Origin: Kiloniellales bacterium
Lineage (GTDB): Bacteria; Pseudomonadota; Alphaproteobacteria; Kiloniellales; JAKSBE01
NCBI GenBank assembly: GCA_030066685.1
Contig: JASJBF010000005.1
Location: forward strand, 27,830 to 91,829
Direction: 5' to 3'
Length of the DNA: 64,000 nucleotides
A program made the translations under genes and the position numbers. The notes beneath the pieces were generated by a model. That model made no database searches. It was not told where the DNA came from and saw only the letters and a program-made list of their open reading frames with translations. Below, piece after piece: positions 21,728 through 32,108 of the stretch. How positions within the stretch are numbered: position 1 is the first letter of the stretch; every line of letters starts with the position of its first letter.

Positions 21728-22470
21728 TGGCGGCGCTCCGGCAGCTGACCCTCGACCTGCCGCAGCGCCCGGCCCTGGGGCGCGAGGATTTCGTGGTCAC
21801 GCCCTGCAACGAGACGGCCGTGGCCTGGATCGACCGCTGGCCCGATTGGCCGCAGCCGGTCCTGGCGGTTCACGGTCCGCCGGGGGCGGGCAAGAGCCAT
21901 CTGGCACAGGTCTGGCGCCGGGCGAGCGGGGCCCAGGAGGTCAGCCCCGCGGCCTTCGAGACCGGTGAGCCGCCCGAGCTGGCGGGCGACGGCAAGGCCG
22001 TGCTGATCGAGGACGTCGACCGCCTGCTGGCGGCCGGGGAGCGGGCCCGGGAGGAGCGGCTGCTGCATCTCTACAACCTGGTCGTCGAGGCGCGGGGTTG
22101 GCTGCTGCTGACCGCCGCGTCGGCGCCGGCACGCTGGCCCTGCGGCCTGCCCGACCTCCGGTCCCGCCTGACCGCCGCCCACGCCGTGGCCCTGGGCGCA
22201 CCCGACGACCGGCTGATCGAGGCGCTGCTGATCAAGCTCTTCTCGGACCGCCAGCTCAGGGTTTCGGCGCCGGTGGTCAAATATCTCCTCCCGCGGGTCG
22301 AGCGCTCCTTCTCCGCCCTGCGCGCGCTGGTCGAGGCGATCGACCAGTCGGCGCTCTCGAACCACCGCGACATCTCCGTATCGCTGGCCCAACGGGCGCT
22401 GGAGGGGATGGGGTCGGAAACGGAGACCGAAGCCGGGGAGCAAAGCCCTGGATCTCGGGACCGACTGTAA
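21727..22470 (+). CDS. hdaA: DnaA-homologous regulator Hda (HdaA)
   Basis: A 247-residue AAA+ protein resembling DnaA domain III without the DNA-binding domain. Features are the N-terminal LTLDLPQRPALGREDFVV, which contains a clamp-binding QLTLDLP-type motif at residues 5-11, Walker A GPPGAGKSH, Walker B-like VLIEDVDRL, and sensor 2 region SFSALRALVEAID. With the DNA polymerase clamp, Hda promotes hydrolysis of DnaA-ATP to prevent re-initiation. The ATG overlaps the perM stop by one base. The extreme C-terminus is variable and may be unstructured. Confidence 0.88.
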   Translation: MAALRQLTLDLPQRPALGREDFVVTPCNETAVAWIDRWPDWPQPVLAVHGPPGAGKSHLAQVWRRASGAQEVSPAAFETGEPPELAGDGKAVLIEDVDRLLAAGERAREERLLHLYNLVVEARGWLLLTAASAPARWPCGLPDLRSRLTAAHAVALGAPDDRLIEALLIKLFSDRQLRVSAPVVKYLLPRVERSFSALRALVEAIDQSALSNHRDISVSLAQRALEGMGSETETEAGEQSPGSRDRL

Positions 22471-22513
22471 GGCGACGCTGTACGACGACGCCTTTCCGGG
22501 CGCCGTCGGCCGG

Positions 22514-23029
22514 CTACTCCAGGTCCCGGGCGACCACGAAACGCTGCAGCTCGCCGCCGCCGGCGGCAACCCCGGCCCAGGCCTCGGCCGCGAAGCCCAG
22601 GACGGCAAGGGTCGCGGTCGGGAACTTCTCCCGCATCCGGGCCCGCAGCTTGGCGTCGCCCCCGCCCGCCAAGTGCGCCGCCAGGTTCTCCATGCCCGGG
22701 TTGTGGCCGACCATCATCAATCGCTCGACCTTCTTGGGCTGGCGCTGAACGGTGGCGAGCAGCCGGCTTGGCGGTGCCAGATAGAGGCTGCGCAGGAACT
22801 TGATCGGGACCTCGGCTTTGAGTTCGGCCGAGACCAATTCCCAGGTCTGCCTTGCCCGCAGCGCCGAGGAACAGAGGACCAGGTCCGGAATCAGGCCTTG
22901 CTTGCGCAGGTGACGGCCGATCAGAGGCGCGGCCCGGCGGCCGCGCTTGTTCAAGGGCCGGTCGAAGTCGGCCAGGGCGGGATCGCTCCAGTCCGACTTG
23001 GCATGGCGCAGAAGCATGAGGGTCGGCAT
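22514..23029 (-). CDS. SixA-like histidine phosphatase
   Basis: A 171-residue phosphoglycerate-mutase-like protein with the phosphohistidine motif LLRHAKSDW at its start (RHA rather than RHG, as in SixA), then KRGRRAAPLIGRHL, CSSALRARQTWELV and a second catalytic His in MVGHNPGMENLA. SixA-type enzymes remove phosphate from histidine in phosphorelay or phosphotransferase proteins. ATG 23029 follows GGAGGA and starts two residues before the first strand; the frame stays open to 23056. It is convergent with hdaA and divergent from ppk. Confidence 0.87.
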   Translation of the reverse strand: MPTLMLLRHAKSDWSDPALADFDRPLNKRGRRAAPLIGRHLRKQGLIPDLVLCSSALRARQTWELVSAELKAEVPIKFLRSLYLAPPSRLLATVQRQPKKVERLMMVGHNPGMENLAAHLAGGGDAKLRARMREKFPTATLAVLGFAAEAWAGVAAGGGELQRFVVARDLE

Positions 23030-23078
23030 TGTCTCTAGGATCCTCCCAGTGGCCAATCTTTGGTTGCTAAGCCTGGGC

Positions 23079-23102
23079 TTGAGGCTAGTTTGCTAGCCTC
23101 AA
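23079..23102. promoter_or_regulatory. perfect hairpin between sixA and ppk
   Basis: TTGAGGCTAG (23079-23088), loop TTTG, and its exact reverse complement CTAGCCTCAA (23093-23102) form a 10-bp stem. It lies in the 190-base gap between the divergent sixA and ppk genes. There is no terminal T-run, and divergent genes do not need a terminator, so a regulatory palindrome is the likelier reading. Confidence 0.5.
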
Positions 23103-23219
23103 AATGTAACCTCCAAAGCGCGCCGCCATGGGCTATCAATTCAGGTGACCCCTCGAGATGGCGGGCGTCAGGGCCCGAGGTTCAGATCCCGGTCGCAACG
23201 CCGCAAAACTGGAGACAAT

Positions 23220-25406
23220 GTGGACAAGACATCCAGCGCCCAGAAGGCCGTTCCCGGGGACAGGGATTCCCGAGCCCCGGCCGAGCCGCCTCGGATCGCG
23301 GCGGATTCGCCCGATCGCTTCATCAACCGGGAGCTGTCCTGGCTGGCTTTCAACGAGCGGGTCATGGAGGAGGCTGACAATCCCTCCCATCCGCTGCTCG
23401 AACGACTGCGCTTCCTGTCGATCTCGGCCAGCAATCTGGACGAGTTCTACATGGTCCGGGTCGCGGGCCTGAAGGGCCAGCAGCAGGCCGGGGTCAAGAC
23501 CCCCAGCCAGGAAGGCATGACCCCCGCCGAGCAGCTGAGCGCCATCAACACGAGGGTCGCAGCGCTCATGCAGGAGCAGCAGCGCTGTTGGCGCGGCCTG
23601 CGCGGGGCGCTGCGCGAGGCCGGCATCGTGGTCCTGGATCCGAAGGAGCTGACAAAGAAGGACCGGACCTGGCTGGCCCGCTATTTCGTCGAGGAGATTT
23701 TTCCGGTCCTGACCCCGATCGCCATCGATCCCTCGCATCCCTTTCCGTTCATCCCCAACCTCGGCTTCAGCATGGTCATCCGTCTGGACCGGGGCGAGGA
23801 CGAGAAGCACATCACGGGCCTGATCCCGGTGCCGCACCAGCTGGAGCGCTTTATCCGCCTGCCGGGCGAGACGCATCGCTTCATCCGGCTGGAGCAGGTG
23901 GTCGAGCTGCACTTGGACCGCATGTTCCCGGGCTTCGAAGTCGAGGAGCTGGGCTATTTCCGCGTCGTCCGCGACAGCGATATCGAGATCGAGGAAGAGG
24001 CCGAGGACCTGGTGCGGGTCTTCGAGACGGCGCTGAAGCGCCGCCGCCGCGGCAGCGTGATCCGGCTCTCGGTCAACGACGAGATGTCGGAGTCCCTGCG
24101 CGCCTTCGTCATCGACGAGCTGGACGTCGAGGAGACCGACGTCTACGCCCTCGACGGCATGCTGGGTCTTTCGGACATCAAGCAGCTGATCGTCGAGGAC
24201 CGCCGCGACCTGGTCTTCGACCCCTTCAACATCCGCTTCCCCGAGCGGATCCGGGACTTCGGCGGCGACTGCTTCGCCGCGATCCGCGACAAGGACATCA
24301 TCGTTCATCATCCCTACGAAAGCTTCGACGTCGTGGTGCAGTTCATCCGCCAGGCGGCGCTGGACCCGGCGGTGGTGTCGATCAAGCAAACGCTCTACCG
24401 GACCAGCGAGGACTCGCCGATCGTCGCCGCCCTGGCCGAGGCGGCGGAGGCCGGCAAGAGCGTGACCGCGCTGGTCGAGCTCAAGGCCCGCTTCGACGAG
24501 GCGAGCAACATCCGCTGGGCGCGCAACTTGGAGCGTGCCGGGGTGCAGGTGGTCTACGGCTTCATCGACCTGAAGACCCATGCCAAGGTCTCGCTGGTCG
24601 TGCGCCGCGAGAGCCATGCCCTGCACTCCTACGTCCACTACGGGACCGGCAACTATCACCCGATCACGGCCAAGATCTACACCGACCTGTCGTTCTTCAC
24701 CTGTGACCCGGCGCTCTGCCACGACGCGGCGCGGCTGTTCAACTACATGACCGGCTATGCCCGCCCGGAGCGCATGGAGAAGCTGGCGATCTCGCCGATC
24801 ACCCTGCGGCCGACCCTCTTGCGCCTGATCGACGAGGAGATCGGCCACGCCGAGGCCGGGCGCCCGGCGGCGATCTGGGCCAAGATGAACTCCCTGGTCG
24901 ACGGCGAGATCATCGACGCGCTCTACCGGGCCTCCCAGGCCGGCGTGCAGATCGAGCTCGTGATGCGAGGCATCTGCTGCCTGCGGCCGGGCATCCCAGG
25001 CCTCTCGGAGAACATCGCGGTGAAAAGCATCATCGGGCGCTTTCTCGAGCACAGCCGGATCGTCTGCTTCGGCGCCGGGAACGGCCTGCCGTCCCGTTCC
25101 GCCAAGGTCTTCATCTCCTCCGCCGACTGGATGCCGCGCAACCTGGACCGGCGGGTCGAGACCCTGGTGCCGATCGAGAACCCCACCGTCCACCAGCAGG
25201 TGGTGGAGCAGATCATGATCGCCAACCTCAAGGACGAGGCGCAGTCGTGGGTTCTGGATGCCGACGGCAGCTATCGCCGCTTGCCGCGGGACCCCGAGAG
25301 TTTCAGTATTCATACCTACTTCATGACCAATCCCAGCCTGTCCGGGCGCGGCAGCGCCCTAAAGTCGGCGAAGAAGGCCCCCCGCCTCATGCTCAAAGAG
25401 TCCTAA
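23220..25406 (+). CDS. ppk1: polyphosphate kinase 1
   Basis: PPK1 reversibly makes inorganic polyphosphate from ATP. The 728-residue protein shows the four-domain layout: [16 protein letters not shown] and [22 protein letters not shown] in the N and head domains, [24 protein letters not shown], and [18 protein letters not shown] in the catalytic part. The autophosphorylated His lies in [12 protein letters not shown]. The C-terminal block has [16 protein letters not shown] at 23220 is preferred, because GGAG lies five bases before it and earlier residues look like translated leader. It is followed after 9 bases by ppx. Confidence 0.96.
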   Translation: MDKTSSAQKAVPGDRDSRAPAEPPRIAADSPDRFINRELSWLAFNERVMEEADNPSHPLLERLRFLSISASNLDEFYMVRVAGLKGQQQAGVKTPSQEGMTPAEQLSAINTRVAALMQEQQRCWRGLRGALREAGIVVLDPKELTKKDRTWLARYFVEEIFPVLTPIAIDPSHPFPFIPNLGFSMVIRLDRGEDEKHITGLIPVPHQLERFIRLPGETHRFIRLEQVVELHLDRMFPGFEVEELGYFRVVRDSDIEIEEEAEDLVRVFETALKRRRRGSVIRLSVNDEMSESLRAFVIDELDVEETDVYALDGMLGLSDIKQLIVEDRRDLVFDPFNIRFPERIRDFGGDCFAAIRDKDIIVHHPYESFDVVVQFIRQAALDPAVVSIKQTLYRTSEDSPIVAALAEAAEAGKSVTALVELKARFDEASNIRWARNLERAGVQVVYGFIDLKTHAKVSLVVRRESHALHSYVHYGTGNYHPITAKIYTDLSFFTCDPALCHDAARLFNYMTGYARPERMEKLAISPITLRPTLLRLIDEEIGHAEAGRPAAIWAKMNSLVDGEIIDALYRASQAGVQIELVMRGICCLRPGIPGLSENIAVKSIIGRFLEHSRIVCFGAGNGLPSRSAKVFISSADWMPRNLDRRVETLVPIENPTVHQQVVEQIMIANLKDEAQSWVLDADGSYRRLPRDPESFSIHTYFMTNPSLSGRGSALKSAKKAPRLMLKES

Positions 25407-25415
25407 TCCGCCTTG

Positions 25416-26942
25416 ATGTCCAGCGTCCGAAAGCCCAAGGGGCTGGCACCCAGGGTGCGCCTGCCCATCCTGTCACCGGGGATCCGCAATCAGCGACGCA
25501 CGCGGCGCCGGGTCGCGGTGATCGACATCGGCTCCAACTCGATCCGGCTCGTCGCCTTCCAGGGACCGCAGCGGGTTCCGGTTCCGATCTTCAACGAAAA
25601 GGTCCTTTGCGGGCTGGCGCGCGGCCTGGGGGAGACCGGACGCCTCAACCCCGAGGGGGTGGAGTCGGCGCTCAAGAACCTCGAGCGCTTCACCAGACTG
25701 GCCGCGGCAATGCAGGCGGACGAGGTCGCCATGCTGGCGACCGCCGCCGTGCGCGAGGCGGAGGACGGGCCGGCCTTCGTCGCCGAGGTCCTGCAGCGCA
25801 CCGGCTTCGAGACGAGGGTCCTGACGGGCGAGGAGGAGGCCCGCTACTCGGCCGAGGGTGTCATTGCCGGCTCGCCTCTGGCCGACGGGATCATGGGTGA
25901 CCTGGGCGGTGGTTCCCTTGAGCTGGTCCGGATCGACTCCGGCCGGGTCACCGAGCTGGCGACCCTGCCCCTGGGCCCCCTGCGGCTGCTCGGCGAGACC
26001 GGGCGCGACGGCAAGGTCATGCGCCGGAGAATCGAGGAGGCGCTGGATTCGCTGCCCTGGCTGGAGCCCGGCATCGCGCCGCACTTCTACGCCGTCGGCG
26101 GATCCTGGCGTGCGCTGGCCCGGATCAGCATGGAAAGCCGTGACTACCCCCTGAAGGTCATCCACGGCTACACCATGACGACCGCCGAACTCGAGGACCT
26201 CACCCGGGTGGTCGCCCGCCAGACCAAGGAGTCCCTGGCCCGGATCAAGAGCGTGACATCGCGGCGGCTGGAAACCCTGCCGCCGGCGGCGCTGATCCTC
26301 CGGCGCCTGCTGCGCCGGCTCTGCCCGCAAGAGGTGGTCTTCTCCGCCTACGGCCTGCGCGAGGGCTGGCTCTACAACCGGCTCTCGAAGGCCGAGCGTG
26401 CCAAGGATCCGCTGCTCGAAGTGGCCCGCGAGGTGATGGAGCGGGACAACCGCTTCGGGAATCTCGGGCCCGAGCTCTTCGCCTGGTCGGCGCCGCTTTT
26501 CGAGGGCGAGAACGAGGCCGACGCTCGGCTGCGGGAGGCGGCCTGCTACTTCTCCGACCTGGCCTGGCGCGAGCACCCGGACTACCGCGCGTCCTGGGCG
26601 CTGCACCGGCTCCTGCAGTGGCCTTTCCTGGCTGCCGATCACCGCGAGCGGGCGCTCCTCGCCCTGACCGTTGCCTGGCGCTACGGCGGCTCCGAGGCGA
26701 TCCCCGGCTTCCTGGTTCTGCTGAGCCCGGAGGACGCCGAACGTGCCAGAGTTCTGGGCTTGGCCCTGCGGCTCGCCTATACCCTGTCGGCCGGCACGGT
26801 CGAGGTGCTGCACAACTGCCATCTCTACTGGGCGGAAGGCCGTCTGCAGCTCCACCTTCCCGAGGACGGCCCCGTACCCACGGGCAATGTCGTCGAACGG
26901 CGCTTTGCCCAGCTCGTGGAGGCTGTCGAGGGCCGGAGCTGA
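25416..26942 (+). CDS. ppx: exopolyphosphatase (Ppx/GppA family)
   Basis: A 508-residue protein with an actin-like N-terminal Ppx/GppA domain: VAVIDIGSNSIRLVAF (phosphate loop 1), ATAAVREAEDG, and MGDLGGGSLELVRI (loop 2). A C-terminal helical HD-like domain extends from about residue 310 (CPQEVVFSAYGLREGWLY marks the junction). It hydrolyses terminal phosphates of polyphosphate, or pppGpp. Immediate coupling to ppk1 means synthesis and breakdown are co-expressed. The basic 28-residue N-terminal extension is unusual but starts with an in-frame ATG. Confidence 0.93.
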   Translation: MSSVRKPKGLAPRVRLPILSPGIRNQRRTRRRVAVIDIGSNSIRLVAFQGPQRVPVPIFNEKVLCGLARGLGETGRLNPEGVESALKNLERFTRLAAAMQADEVAMLATAAVREAEDGPAFVAEVLQRTGFETRVLTGEEEARYSAEGVIAGSPLADGIMGDLGGGSLELVRIDSGRVTELATLPLGPLRLLGETGRDGKVMRRRIEEALDSLPWLEPGIAPHFYAVGGSWRALARISMESRDYPLKVIHGYTMTTAELEDLTRVVARQTKESLARIKSVTSRRLETLPPAALILRRLLRRLCPQEVVFSAYGLREGWLYNRLSKAERAKDPLLEVAREVMERDNRFGNLGPELFAWSAPLFEGENEADARLREAACYFSDLAWREHPDYRASWALHRLLQWPFLAADHRERALLALTVAWRYGGSEAIPGFLVLLSPEDAERARVLGLALRLAYTLSAGTVEVLHNCHLYWAEGRLQLHLPEDGPVPTGNVVERRFAQLVEAVEGRS

Positions 26943-26960
26943 AGGTCGGCTATCCGACCT
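26943..26960. terminator. hairpin after ppx, between convergent ppx and rnd
   Basis: AGGTCGG (26943-26949), loop CTAT, CCGACCT (26954-26960) begins right after the ppx stop. The stem is perfect but no T-run follows on either strand, so it may only stabilise the transcript end. The rest of the gap to rnd (to 27078) shows nothing. Confidence 0.4.
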
Positions 26961-27078
26961 CGATCACTCGGGTCACGCGGAGTATCTCCCGCCGGTCCGC
27001 GGCATCACCGGGCAGATCCGGCCCAACCCGCAGGCACCCGGCGTCCAGACGCGCGGGCTCTCGCGCGGCTCCGGGCCT

Positions 27079-28242
27079 TCAGGTCGCCTTTTGCCCCGGT
27101 TCGGCGAGGCGGACCTCGCGATCCCGGATGGTCAAAGCCAGCTCGCCGTGCTTGAGCCGCAGGGCGTCGGCGCCGAAGATCTCGCGGCGCCAGCCGCTGA
27201 GAGCGGGGACCTCGGCCTCGTCGTCCGCGGCGATCAGCTCGAGGTCGGCGACGCTCGCGACCAGCTTCTGGGCGACGCCGTGGGATTCGCACTTGGCCTT
27301 CAGCAGCACCTTCAGGAGATCGACGACCGGGCCCAGGCCCGAGATCCGCTCGTGCCGCGGCGGCGAATTTGGACGCTGCTCGGCCGGGATCGCCTGGCCG
27401 GCCTTGATCGCGTCCAGGATGCCGCGCCCCATGCGGCCCTCGGCGAAGTCCCGGCTGAGGCCGCGAGTGCGGGCGAGGGCCTTGGCGTCGGCGGGCGTAT
27501 GGGCGGCGACGTCCAGCAGCTGCTCGTCGCGCAGGATACGGTTGCGCGGCACGTCGCGCCGCTGGGCCTCGACCTCGCGCCAGGCGGCCAGGGCCTTGAG
27601 CACGGCCAGGAAGCGCCGGTCGTTGGAGCGGGACTTGAGCCTGCGCCAGGCCTCCTGGGGCTCCAGCGCGTAGGTCGCCGGCGTGGTCAGGACCGCCATC
27701 TCCTCCGACAGCCAGGCGGCCCGGCCGGACTTTTTTAGCTGCCGGCTCAGGCGCGCGTAGATCGGCCGCAGATGGATGACGTCGGCCAGGGCGTAGTCCA
27801 GCTGCCGCGGCGTCAGGGGCCGATGCGACCAATCCGCGAAGCGCGAGACCTTGTCCAGGCGCGCGCCGACGATCTGCGAGACCAGGCGGTCGTAGGACAC
27901 GGACTCGCCGAAACCGCAGACCATGGCGGCGACCTGGGTGTCGAAGATCGGCGCGGGCAGCTGACCGAAAAGGTGGAAGAAAATCTCGAGGTCCTGGCGG
28001 GCCGAATGGAAGACCTTGAGGACCTTGGGATTGGCCAGGAGCTCGCCCAGGGGCGCCAGGTCCATGCCCTCGGCTAAGGTGTCAATCGCGACGGCGTCTT
28101 CGGCCGCGCCCACCTGGACCAGGCAGAGCTTGGGCCAATAGGTCGTGTCCCGCAGGAACTCCGTATCGATGGCCAGGAAGTCGGCGGCGGCTTGATGCTG
28201 GCAGAAAGCCGCCAGTGCCGCGCTGTCGGCGATCACCGTCAT
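27079..28242 (-). CDS. rnd: ribonuclease D
   Basis: A 387-residue 3'-5' exoribonuclease that trims tRNA precursors. DEDD motifs are seen: Exo I FLAIDTEFLRDTTYWP, Exo II KVFHSARQDLEIFFHLFG with FDTQVAAM, Exo III YALADVIHLRPIY. HRDC-like regions follow (VPRNRILRDEQLLDVAAHTP). ATG 28242 gives MTVIADSAALAAFCQH, the expected start; the frame opens farther upstream without support. It is convergent to ppx, and its 5' gap of 222 bases leads to aspS. Confidence 0.94.
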   Translation of the reverse strand: MTVIADSAALAAFCQHQAAADFLAIDTEFLRDTTYWPKLCLVQVGAAEDAVAIDTLAEGMDLAPLGELLANPKVLKVFHSARQDLEIFFHLFGQLPAPIFDTQVAAMVCGFGESVSYDRLVSQIVGARLDKVSRFADWSHRPLTPRQLDYALADVIHLRPIYARLSRQLKKSGRAAWLSEEMAVLTTPATYALEPQEAWRRLKSRSNDRRFLAVLKALAAWREVEAQRRDVPRNRILRDEQLLDVAAHTPADAKALARTRGLSRDFAEGRMGRGILDAIKAGQAIPAEQRPNSPPRHERISGLGPVVDLLKVLLKAKCESHGVAQKLVASVADLELIAADDEAEVPALSGWRREIFGADALRLKHGELALTIRDREVRLAEPGQKAT

Positions 28243-28362
28243 GGCCGTCCTAATACACGGAAGCCGTCGGGTCGAAAAGGCCCCCGAGGGAGCCCGAGGA
28301 ACGGATACGGCGAGGTCGGATCGGTCCCCGGCCGCAGGGCTTGGTCGGGACCGGCCCCGGCC

Positions 28363-28391
28363 TTGACAAAGCCGCCGGATCGGTGCCTTTT
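28363..28391 (+). promoter_or_regulatory. weak candidate promoter for aspS
   Basis: A perfect TTGACA (28363-28368) stands about 100 bases before aspS, but the segment 17 bases later (CCTTTT) is a poor -10 box. The match is recorded because the -35 hexamer is exact. Confidence 0.25.
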
Positions 28392-28464
28392 CCCGGCGGT
28401 CCGGCAGGCTGGCCCGGGCTGCGAAATTGCCGACCTTTAGCCCAAGATTCCCGGGGACCGAGCG

Positions 28465-30267
28465 ATGCATCCCTACCGCACCCACACCTGTGGCGAGATC
28501 AGGCCTGAGCATGTGGAAAAGACCGTCCGGCTGTCCGGCTGGGTTCACAGCAAGCGGGACCACGGCCAGCTGCTGTTCATCGATCTCCGGGATCATCACG
28601 GCGTGACCCAGTGCGTGGTCGACGTCTCGAGCCCGCTGTTCGAGGGCCTGGAGGCCATGCGGGTCGAGAGCGTGCTGACGGTGACCGGGCCCGTCGTCGC
28701 CCGCAGCGCCGAAACCGTAAATCCGAAGCTTCCGACCGGCGAGGTCGAGCTGCGGATCGATGCCTACGAAGCCCAGTCGCGGGCCGAGATCCTGCCGCTC
28801 CAGGTCAACTCGGACGAGGATGCGGGGGAGGAGACCCGGCTCACCTATCGCTACCTCGACCTACGGCGCGACAAGATGCAGCGCAAGATCCGGCTGCGCA
28901 ACGCGGTGGTCGCCTCGATCCGCAGACGCATGTGGGACGGCGGGTTCCAGGAGTTCCAGACCCCGATCCTGACCGCCAGCAGCCCGGAGGGCGCACGCGA
29001 CTTCCTGGTGCCCTCGCGGCTCCATCCCGGCCGCTTCTACGCCCTGCCCCAGGCGCCGCAGCAGTTCAAGCAGCTGCTGATGATGTCCGGCTTCGACCGC
29101 TACTTCCAGATCGCCCCCTGTTTCCGCGACGAGGACAGCCGGGCCAACCGTCTGGCCGAGCATTACCAGCTCGACGTGGAGATGTCCTTCGTCACGCAAG
29201 ACGACGTCTTCTCGACCATGGAGCCGGTGCTGGCCGGGGTCTTCGAGGAGTTCGCCGACTGGACCGGAAACAGGCACGGGGTTACCCGGGCGCCCTTCCC
29301 GCGGATCCCCTTCCGCGAGGCCATGCTGACCTACGGAACCGACAAGCCGGATCTGCGCAACCCCTTGAAGATCGTCGACGTCACCGAAGTCTTCGCCCGC
29401 GACGACGTCGCGTTCAACGCCTTCAAGACCATCATCAAGAAGGGCGGTGTGGTCCGCGCGATCCGGGCGCCGCAGGTCGGCGAGCGACCGCGCAGCTTCT
29501 TCGACAAGCTGAACGACTGGGCCCGGGGCCAGGGCGCGCCGGGGCTGGGCTACATCCTGTTCCAGGGCGGCGAGGGCAAGGGGCCGATCGCCAAGTTCGT
29601 GCCCGCCGCCGCCCAGGAGGCGATGAAGATGGCTGCCGGCCTGGAGGAAGGCGATGCGATCTTTTTCGTCTGCGACCTTGAGGGCGCGGCGGCCGCAATG
29701 GCCGGGCTGGCCCGCGACCGGATCTGCGACGACATGGGCGTTCGCGAAGAGGGCAGCTTCAAGTTCTGCTGGATCGTTGACTTCCCGATGTACGAGCTGG
29801 ACGAGAAGACCGGCAAGATCGAGTTCTCGCACAACCCCTTCTCCATGCCCCAGGGCGGTCTCAAGGCGGTGAACACCCAGGACCCGCTTGAGATCCTGGC
29901 CTATCAGTACGACTGCGTGTGCAACGGCAACGAACTCTGTTCCGGGGCGATCCGAAACCACGACCCTGAGATCATGGAGCGGGCCTTCCATCTGGTCGGC
30001 TACGGCCGCGAGGTCCTGGAAGAGCGCTTCGGCGGCATGCTGACCGCGATGCAGTACGGGGCGCCGCCCCACGGCGGCTGCGCCTTCGGCATCGACCGCA
30101 TCGTCATGCTGCTCGCCGAGGAGACAAATCTGAGGGAAATCAACGCCTTCGCCATGAATGGCCAGTTCGAGGACCTGATGATGGCCGCGCCCTCGGAGGC
30201 GACGTCGGAGCAGCTTCGGGACCTGCACATCCGCGTCGAGCTGCCGCCGGAGCTGCGCGAGAGTTGA
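28465..30267 (+). CDS. aspS: aspartate--tRNA ligase
   Basis: A 600-residue bacterial-type class II synthetase. An N-terminal OB fold binds the anticodon ([22 protein letters not shown]). Motif 1 contains [24 protein letters not shown], motif 2 is [21 protein letters not shown], and a GAD insertion domain lies around residues 290-420. Motif 3 is [13 protein letters not shown]. In such genomes it often charges both tRNA-Asp and tRNA-Asn when asparaginyl-tRNA synthetase is missing, which cannot be judged here. ATG 28465 begins the canonical [11 protein letters not shown]. Confidence 0.96.
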   Translation: MHPYRTHTCGEIRPEHVEKTVRLSGWVHSKRDHGQLLFIDLRDHHGVTQCVVDVSSPLFEGLEAMRVESVLTVTGPVVARSAETVNPKLPTGEVELRIDAYEAQSRAEILPLQVNSDEDAGEETRLTYRYLDLRRDKMQRKIRLRNAVVASIRRRMWDGGFQEFQTPILTASSPEGARDFLVPSRLHPGRFYALPQAPQQFKQLLMMSGFDRYFQIAPCFRDEDSRANRLAEHYQLDVEMSFVTQDDVFSTMEPVLAGVFEEFADWTGNRHGVTRAPFPRIPFREAMLTYGTDKPDLRNPLKIVDVTEVFARDDVAFNAFKTIIKKGGVVRAIRAPQVGERPRSFFDKLNDWARGQGAPGLGYILFQGGEGKGPIAKFVPAAAQEAMKMAAGLEEGDAIFFVCDLEGAAAAMAGLARDRICDDMGVREEGSFKFCWIVDFPMYELDEKTGKIEFSHNPFSMPQGGLKAVNTQDPLEILAYQYDCVCNGNELCSGAIRNHDPEIMERAFHLVGYGREVLEERFGGMLTAMQYGAPPHGGCAFGIDRIVMLLAEETNLREINAFAMNGQFEDLMMAAPSEATSEQLRDLHIRVELPPELRES

Positions 30268-30398
30268 TGTCCGGGGTCGCTTTTCGCGGCTGGGCCCAAA
30301 CGTAAGCACTTTCTTAAGCGGTCGGACGCAACAATCCGACTTGCCGGAAGACTTCGCCCGCCGCCGGGCGGACGCGGGTCTCGGGCGAGGGGAGAGGG

Positions 30399-30917
30399 AT
30401 GCGGATCGCCTTCGTTCTTTGTGCCTGCATGCTGCTGTCGGCTTGCGGAACGCCGGTTTCGTCGTTCGCGAACATGGCGCTCAGCAGCGTCAGCTATTTC
30501 TTCACCGGCAAGACCACCACGGACCACGGTCTCTCCCTGGTGCTTCAGGAGGACTGCGAGATCATCCGCGCCCTGGAGGGCCAGATTTGCCGGCCGATCG
30601 GCAACGGTTATCCCGAGGCTGATCTCGAAGTCGCCCTCCAGCCGCTGGAGTCGGGCACGAACGTCGCAGACGCCGCGTTTCTGCGGGCCGATGGCTCGAC
30701 GGTCGTCGATCCGGAACGGCCCATGCTGGCCGAGACCCTGCCGACCGAAGATCCCCTGAATGGCGCTGTCGACGGCCAGGCGGTCGAGCGGGTCACGGGC
30801 CTCCGCGACCCCAGGGCGACCCAGACGGCGGGCAGCCTGTCGGGCTTCCTGCCCGGCGGCGAGGCGCCTGAAGGGTCCGACTGGGACCGCCGCTTCGGCT
30901 TCTACCAGGACAGATAG
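30399..30917 (+). CDS. conserved lipoprotein of unknown function
   Basis: A 172-residue protein with a lipoprotein signal: MRIAFVLCACMLLSAC, lipobox LSAC with the modified Cys at position 16. The mature start (GTPVSSFANMALSSVSYFF, then TGKTTTDHGLSLVLQEDC) looks like a conserved alphaproteobacterial domain, with two further cysteines (EDCEII, GQICRP) that could form a disulphide. After residue 90 it is low complexity and probably disordered. A strong ribosome site (GGGGAGAGGG) abuts the ATG. Function unknown. Confidence 0.8.
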   Translation: MRIAFVLCACMLLSACGTPVSSFANMALSSVSYFFTGKTTTDHGLSLVLQEDCEIIRALEGQICRPIGNGYPEADLEVALQPLESGTNVADAAFLRADGSTVVDPERPMLAETLPTEDPLNGAVDGQAVERVTGLRDPRATQTAGSLSGFLPGGEAPEGSDWDRRFGFYQDR

Positions 30918-31063
30918 ACACTTGCGGCACGACAGAGCCGCGCTAGAGTCGGCCTTGAAACAAGCACTGCAATCATAGATTGTGCATTCTCTAAGATTTT
31001 AGCGGTGTTGCTTGGCCGCGGAGTCTTTGCTGGACACGGGACCAACGGCGCGACGCTTCGTCC

Positions 31064-32095
31064 ATGACAGTTCCTGCTGACGATGGTTTCTTCATGCCGC
31101 CCGAATGGGCGCCCCATGCCCGCTGCTGGATGGCCTGGCCCTGCCGCGAGGACCTTTGGGGCGACCGGCTTTCGGCGGTCAGGCAGGCCTATGCAGAGGT
31201 CGCCAAGGAGATCTCGCGCTTCGAGCCGGTGACCATGATCGCCAACCCACAGGACGTGGCCGAGGTCAGCCTCAGCTGCGGGCCCGGCGTCAGCTGCCTA
31301 TCGCTGGCCCACGACGATTCCTGGACCCGGGACAGCGGCCCGACCTTCGTCGTCGATGGCAAGAGCGGGGTCGCAGGTATCGACTGGGTCTTCAACGCCT
31401 GGGGCGGCAAGTACCAGCCCTACGGCGAGGACGCCCAGATGGCACGCCGGATCCTGGAGCAGCTCGAGCTGCCCTGCTACCCGGCGCCCCTGGTGATGGA
31501 GGGCGGCGCCATCCACGTCGACGGCGAGGGCACGCTGCTGACCACGGAGCAATGCCTACTCAACGAGAACCGCAACCCGGAGCTCGGGCGGGACGAGATC
31601 GAGGGTCTGCTGCGCAGCCACCTGGGGATCGAGACGGTGATCTGGCTGTCCGGCGATCCCCTCGACGACGAGACCGACGGCCATGTCGACAACCTGGCCT
31701 GCTTCCTCGCGCCCGGCGTGGTCCTGGCCCAGCACCCCGGCCCGGAAAGCGCGCCCAACCACGCGGCCCTGGCCGAGAACCTGAGACGCCTGCGCGAGGC
31801 GCGGGATGCCCGCGGCCGGGCGCTGGAGGTGGTCGAGATGCCGCAGCCCCAGACCAGCCTCGAGGACCACCGCGGCGCGCCCCTGCTGGCGTCCTACGTC
31901 AACTTCTACCTCGCCAACGGGGCCGTAGTGGTGCCCGGCTTCGAGGACCCGGCGGACCAGAAGGCCTACGAGATCCTGCGCCAGGCCTTTCCCGACCGCG
32001 AGGTCGTCCAGATCGATGCCCTCGAGATCGTCTACGGCGGCGGTGGTATCCACTGCATCACCCAACAGCAGCCGGCGCCTCTGGCGGAGGGCTGA
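31064..32095 (+). CDS. agmatine deiminase family protein
   Basis: A 343-residue member of the peptidyl-arginine/agmatine deiminase fold. The start MPPEWAPHARCWMAWPCREDLWG, the DSWTRDSGP motif, NAWGGKY, the MEGGAIHVDGEGTLLTTEQCLLNENRNP block, the DDETDGHVDNLACFL segment with catalytic Asp/His, and the nucleophilic Cys in GGGGIHCITQQQP are all intact. AguA converts agmatine to N-carbamoylputrescine. No aguB is adjacent, so the physiological substrate is unproven. Confidence 0.88.
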   Translation: MTVPADDGFFMPPEWAPHARCWMAWPCREDLWGDRLSAVRQAYAEVAKEISRFEPVTMIANPQDVAEVSLSCGPGVSCLSLAHDDSWTRDSGPTFVVDGKSGVAGIDWVFNAWGGKYQPYGEDAQMARRILEQLELPCYPAPLVMEGGAIHVDGEGTLLTTEQCLLNENRNPELGRDEIEGLLRSHLGIETVIWLSGDPLDDETDGHVDNLACFLAPGVVLAQHPGPESAPNHAALAENLRRLREARDARGRALEVVEMPQPQTSLEDHRGAPLLASYVNFYLANGAVVVPGFEDPADQKAYEILRQAFPDREVVQIDALEIVYGGGGIHCITQQQPAPLAEG

Positions 32096-32108
32096 GCGGC
32101 GGCCGGCG

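Noticed and set aside
23170..23220. tRNA-like 3' end (GAGGTTCAGATCCCGG) before ppk1
   Set aside because: The bases flanking the TTCAGAT loop do not pair as a T-stem, and no acceptor or anticodon arm could be built.
23136..25313. 725-residue minus-strand frame across ppk1
   Set aside because: Shadow of ppk1, which has all catalytic motifs on the plus strand.
28192..28440. 82-residue plus-strand frame before aspS
   Set aside because: Overlaps the start of rnd in antisense, no ribosome site, biased composition.
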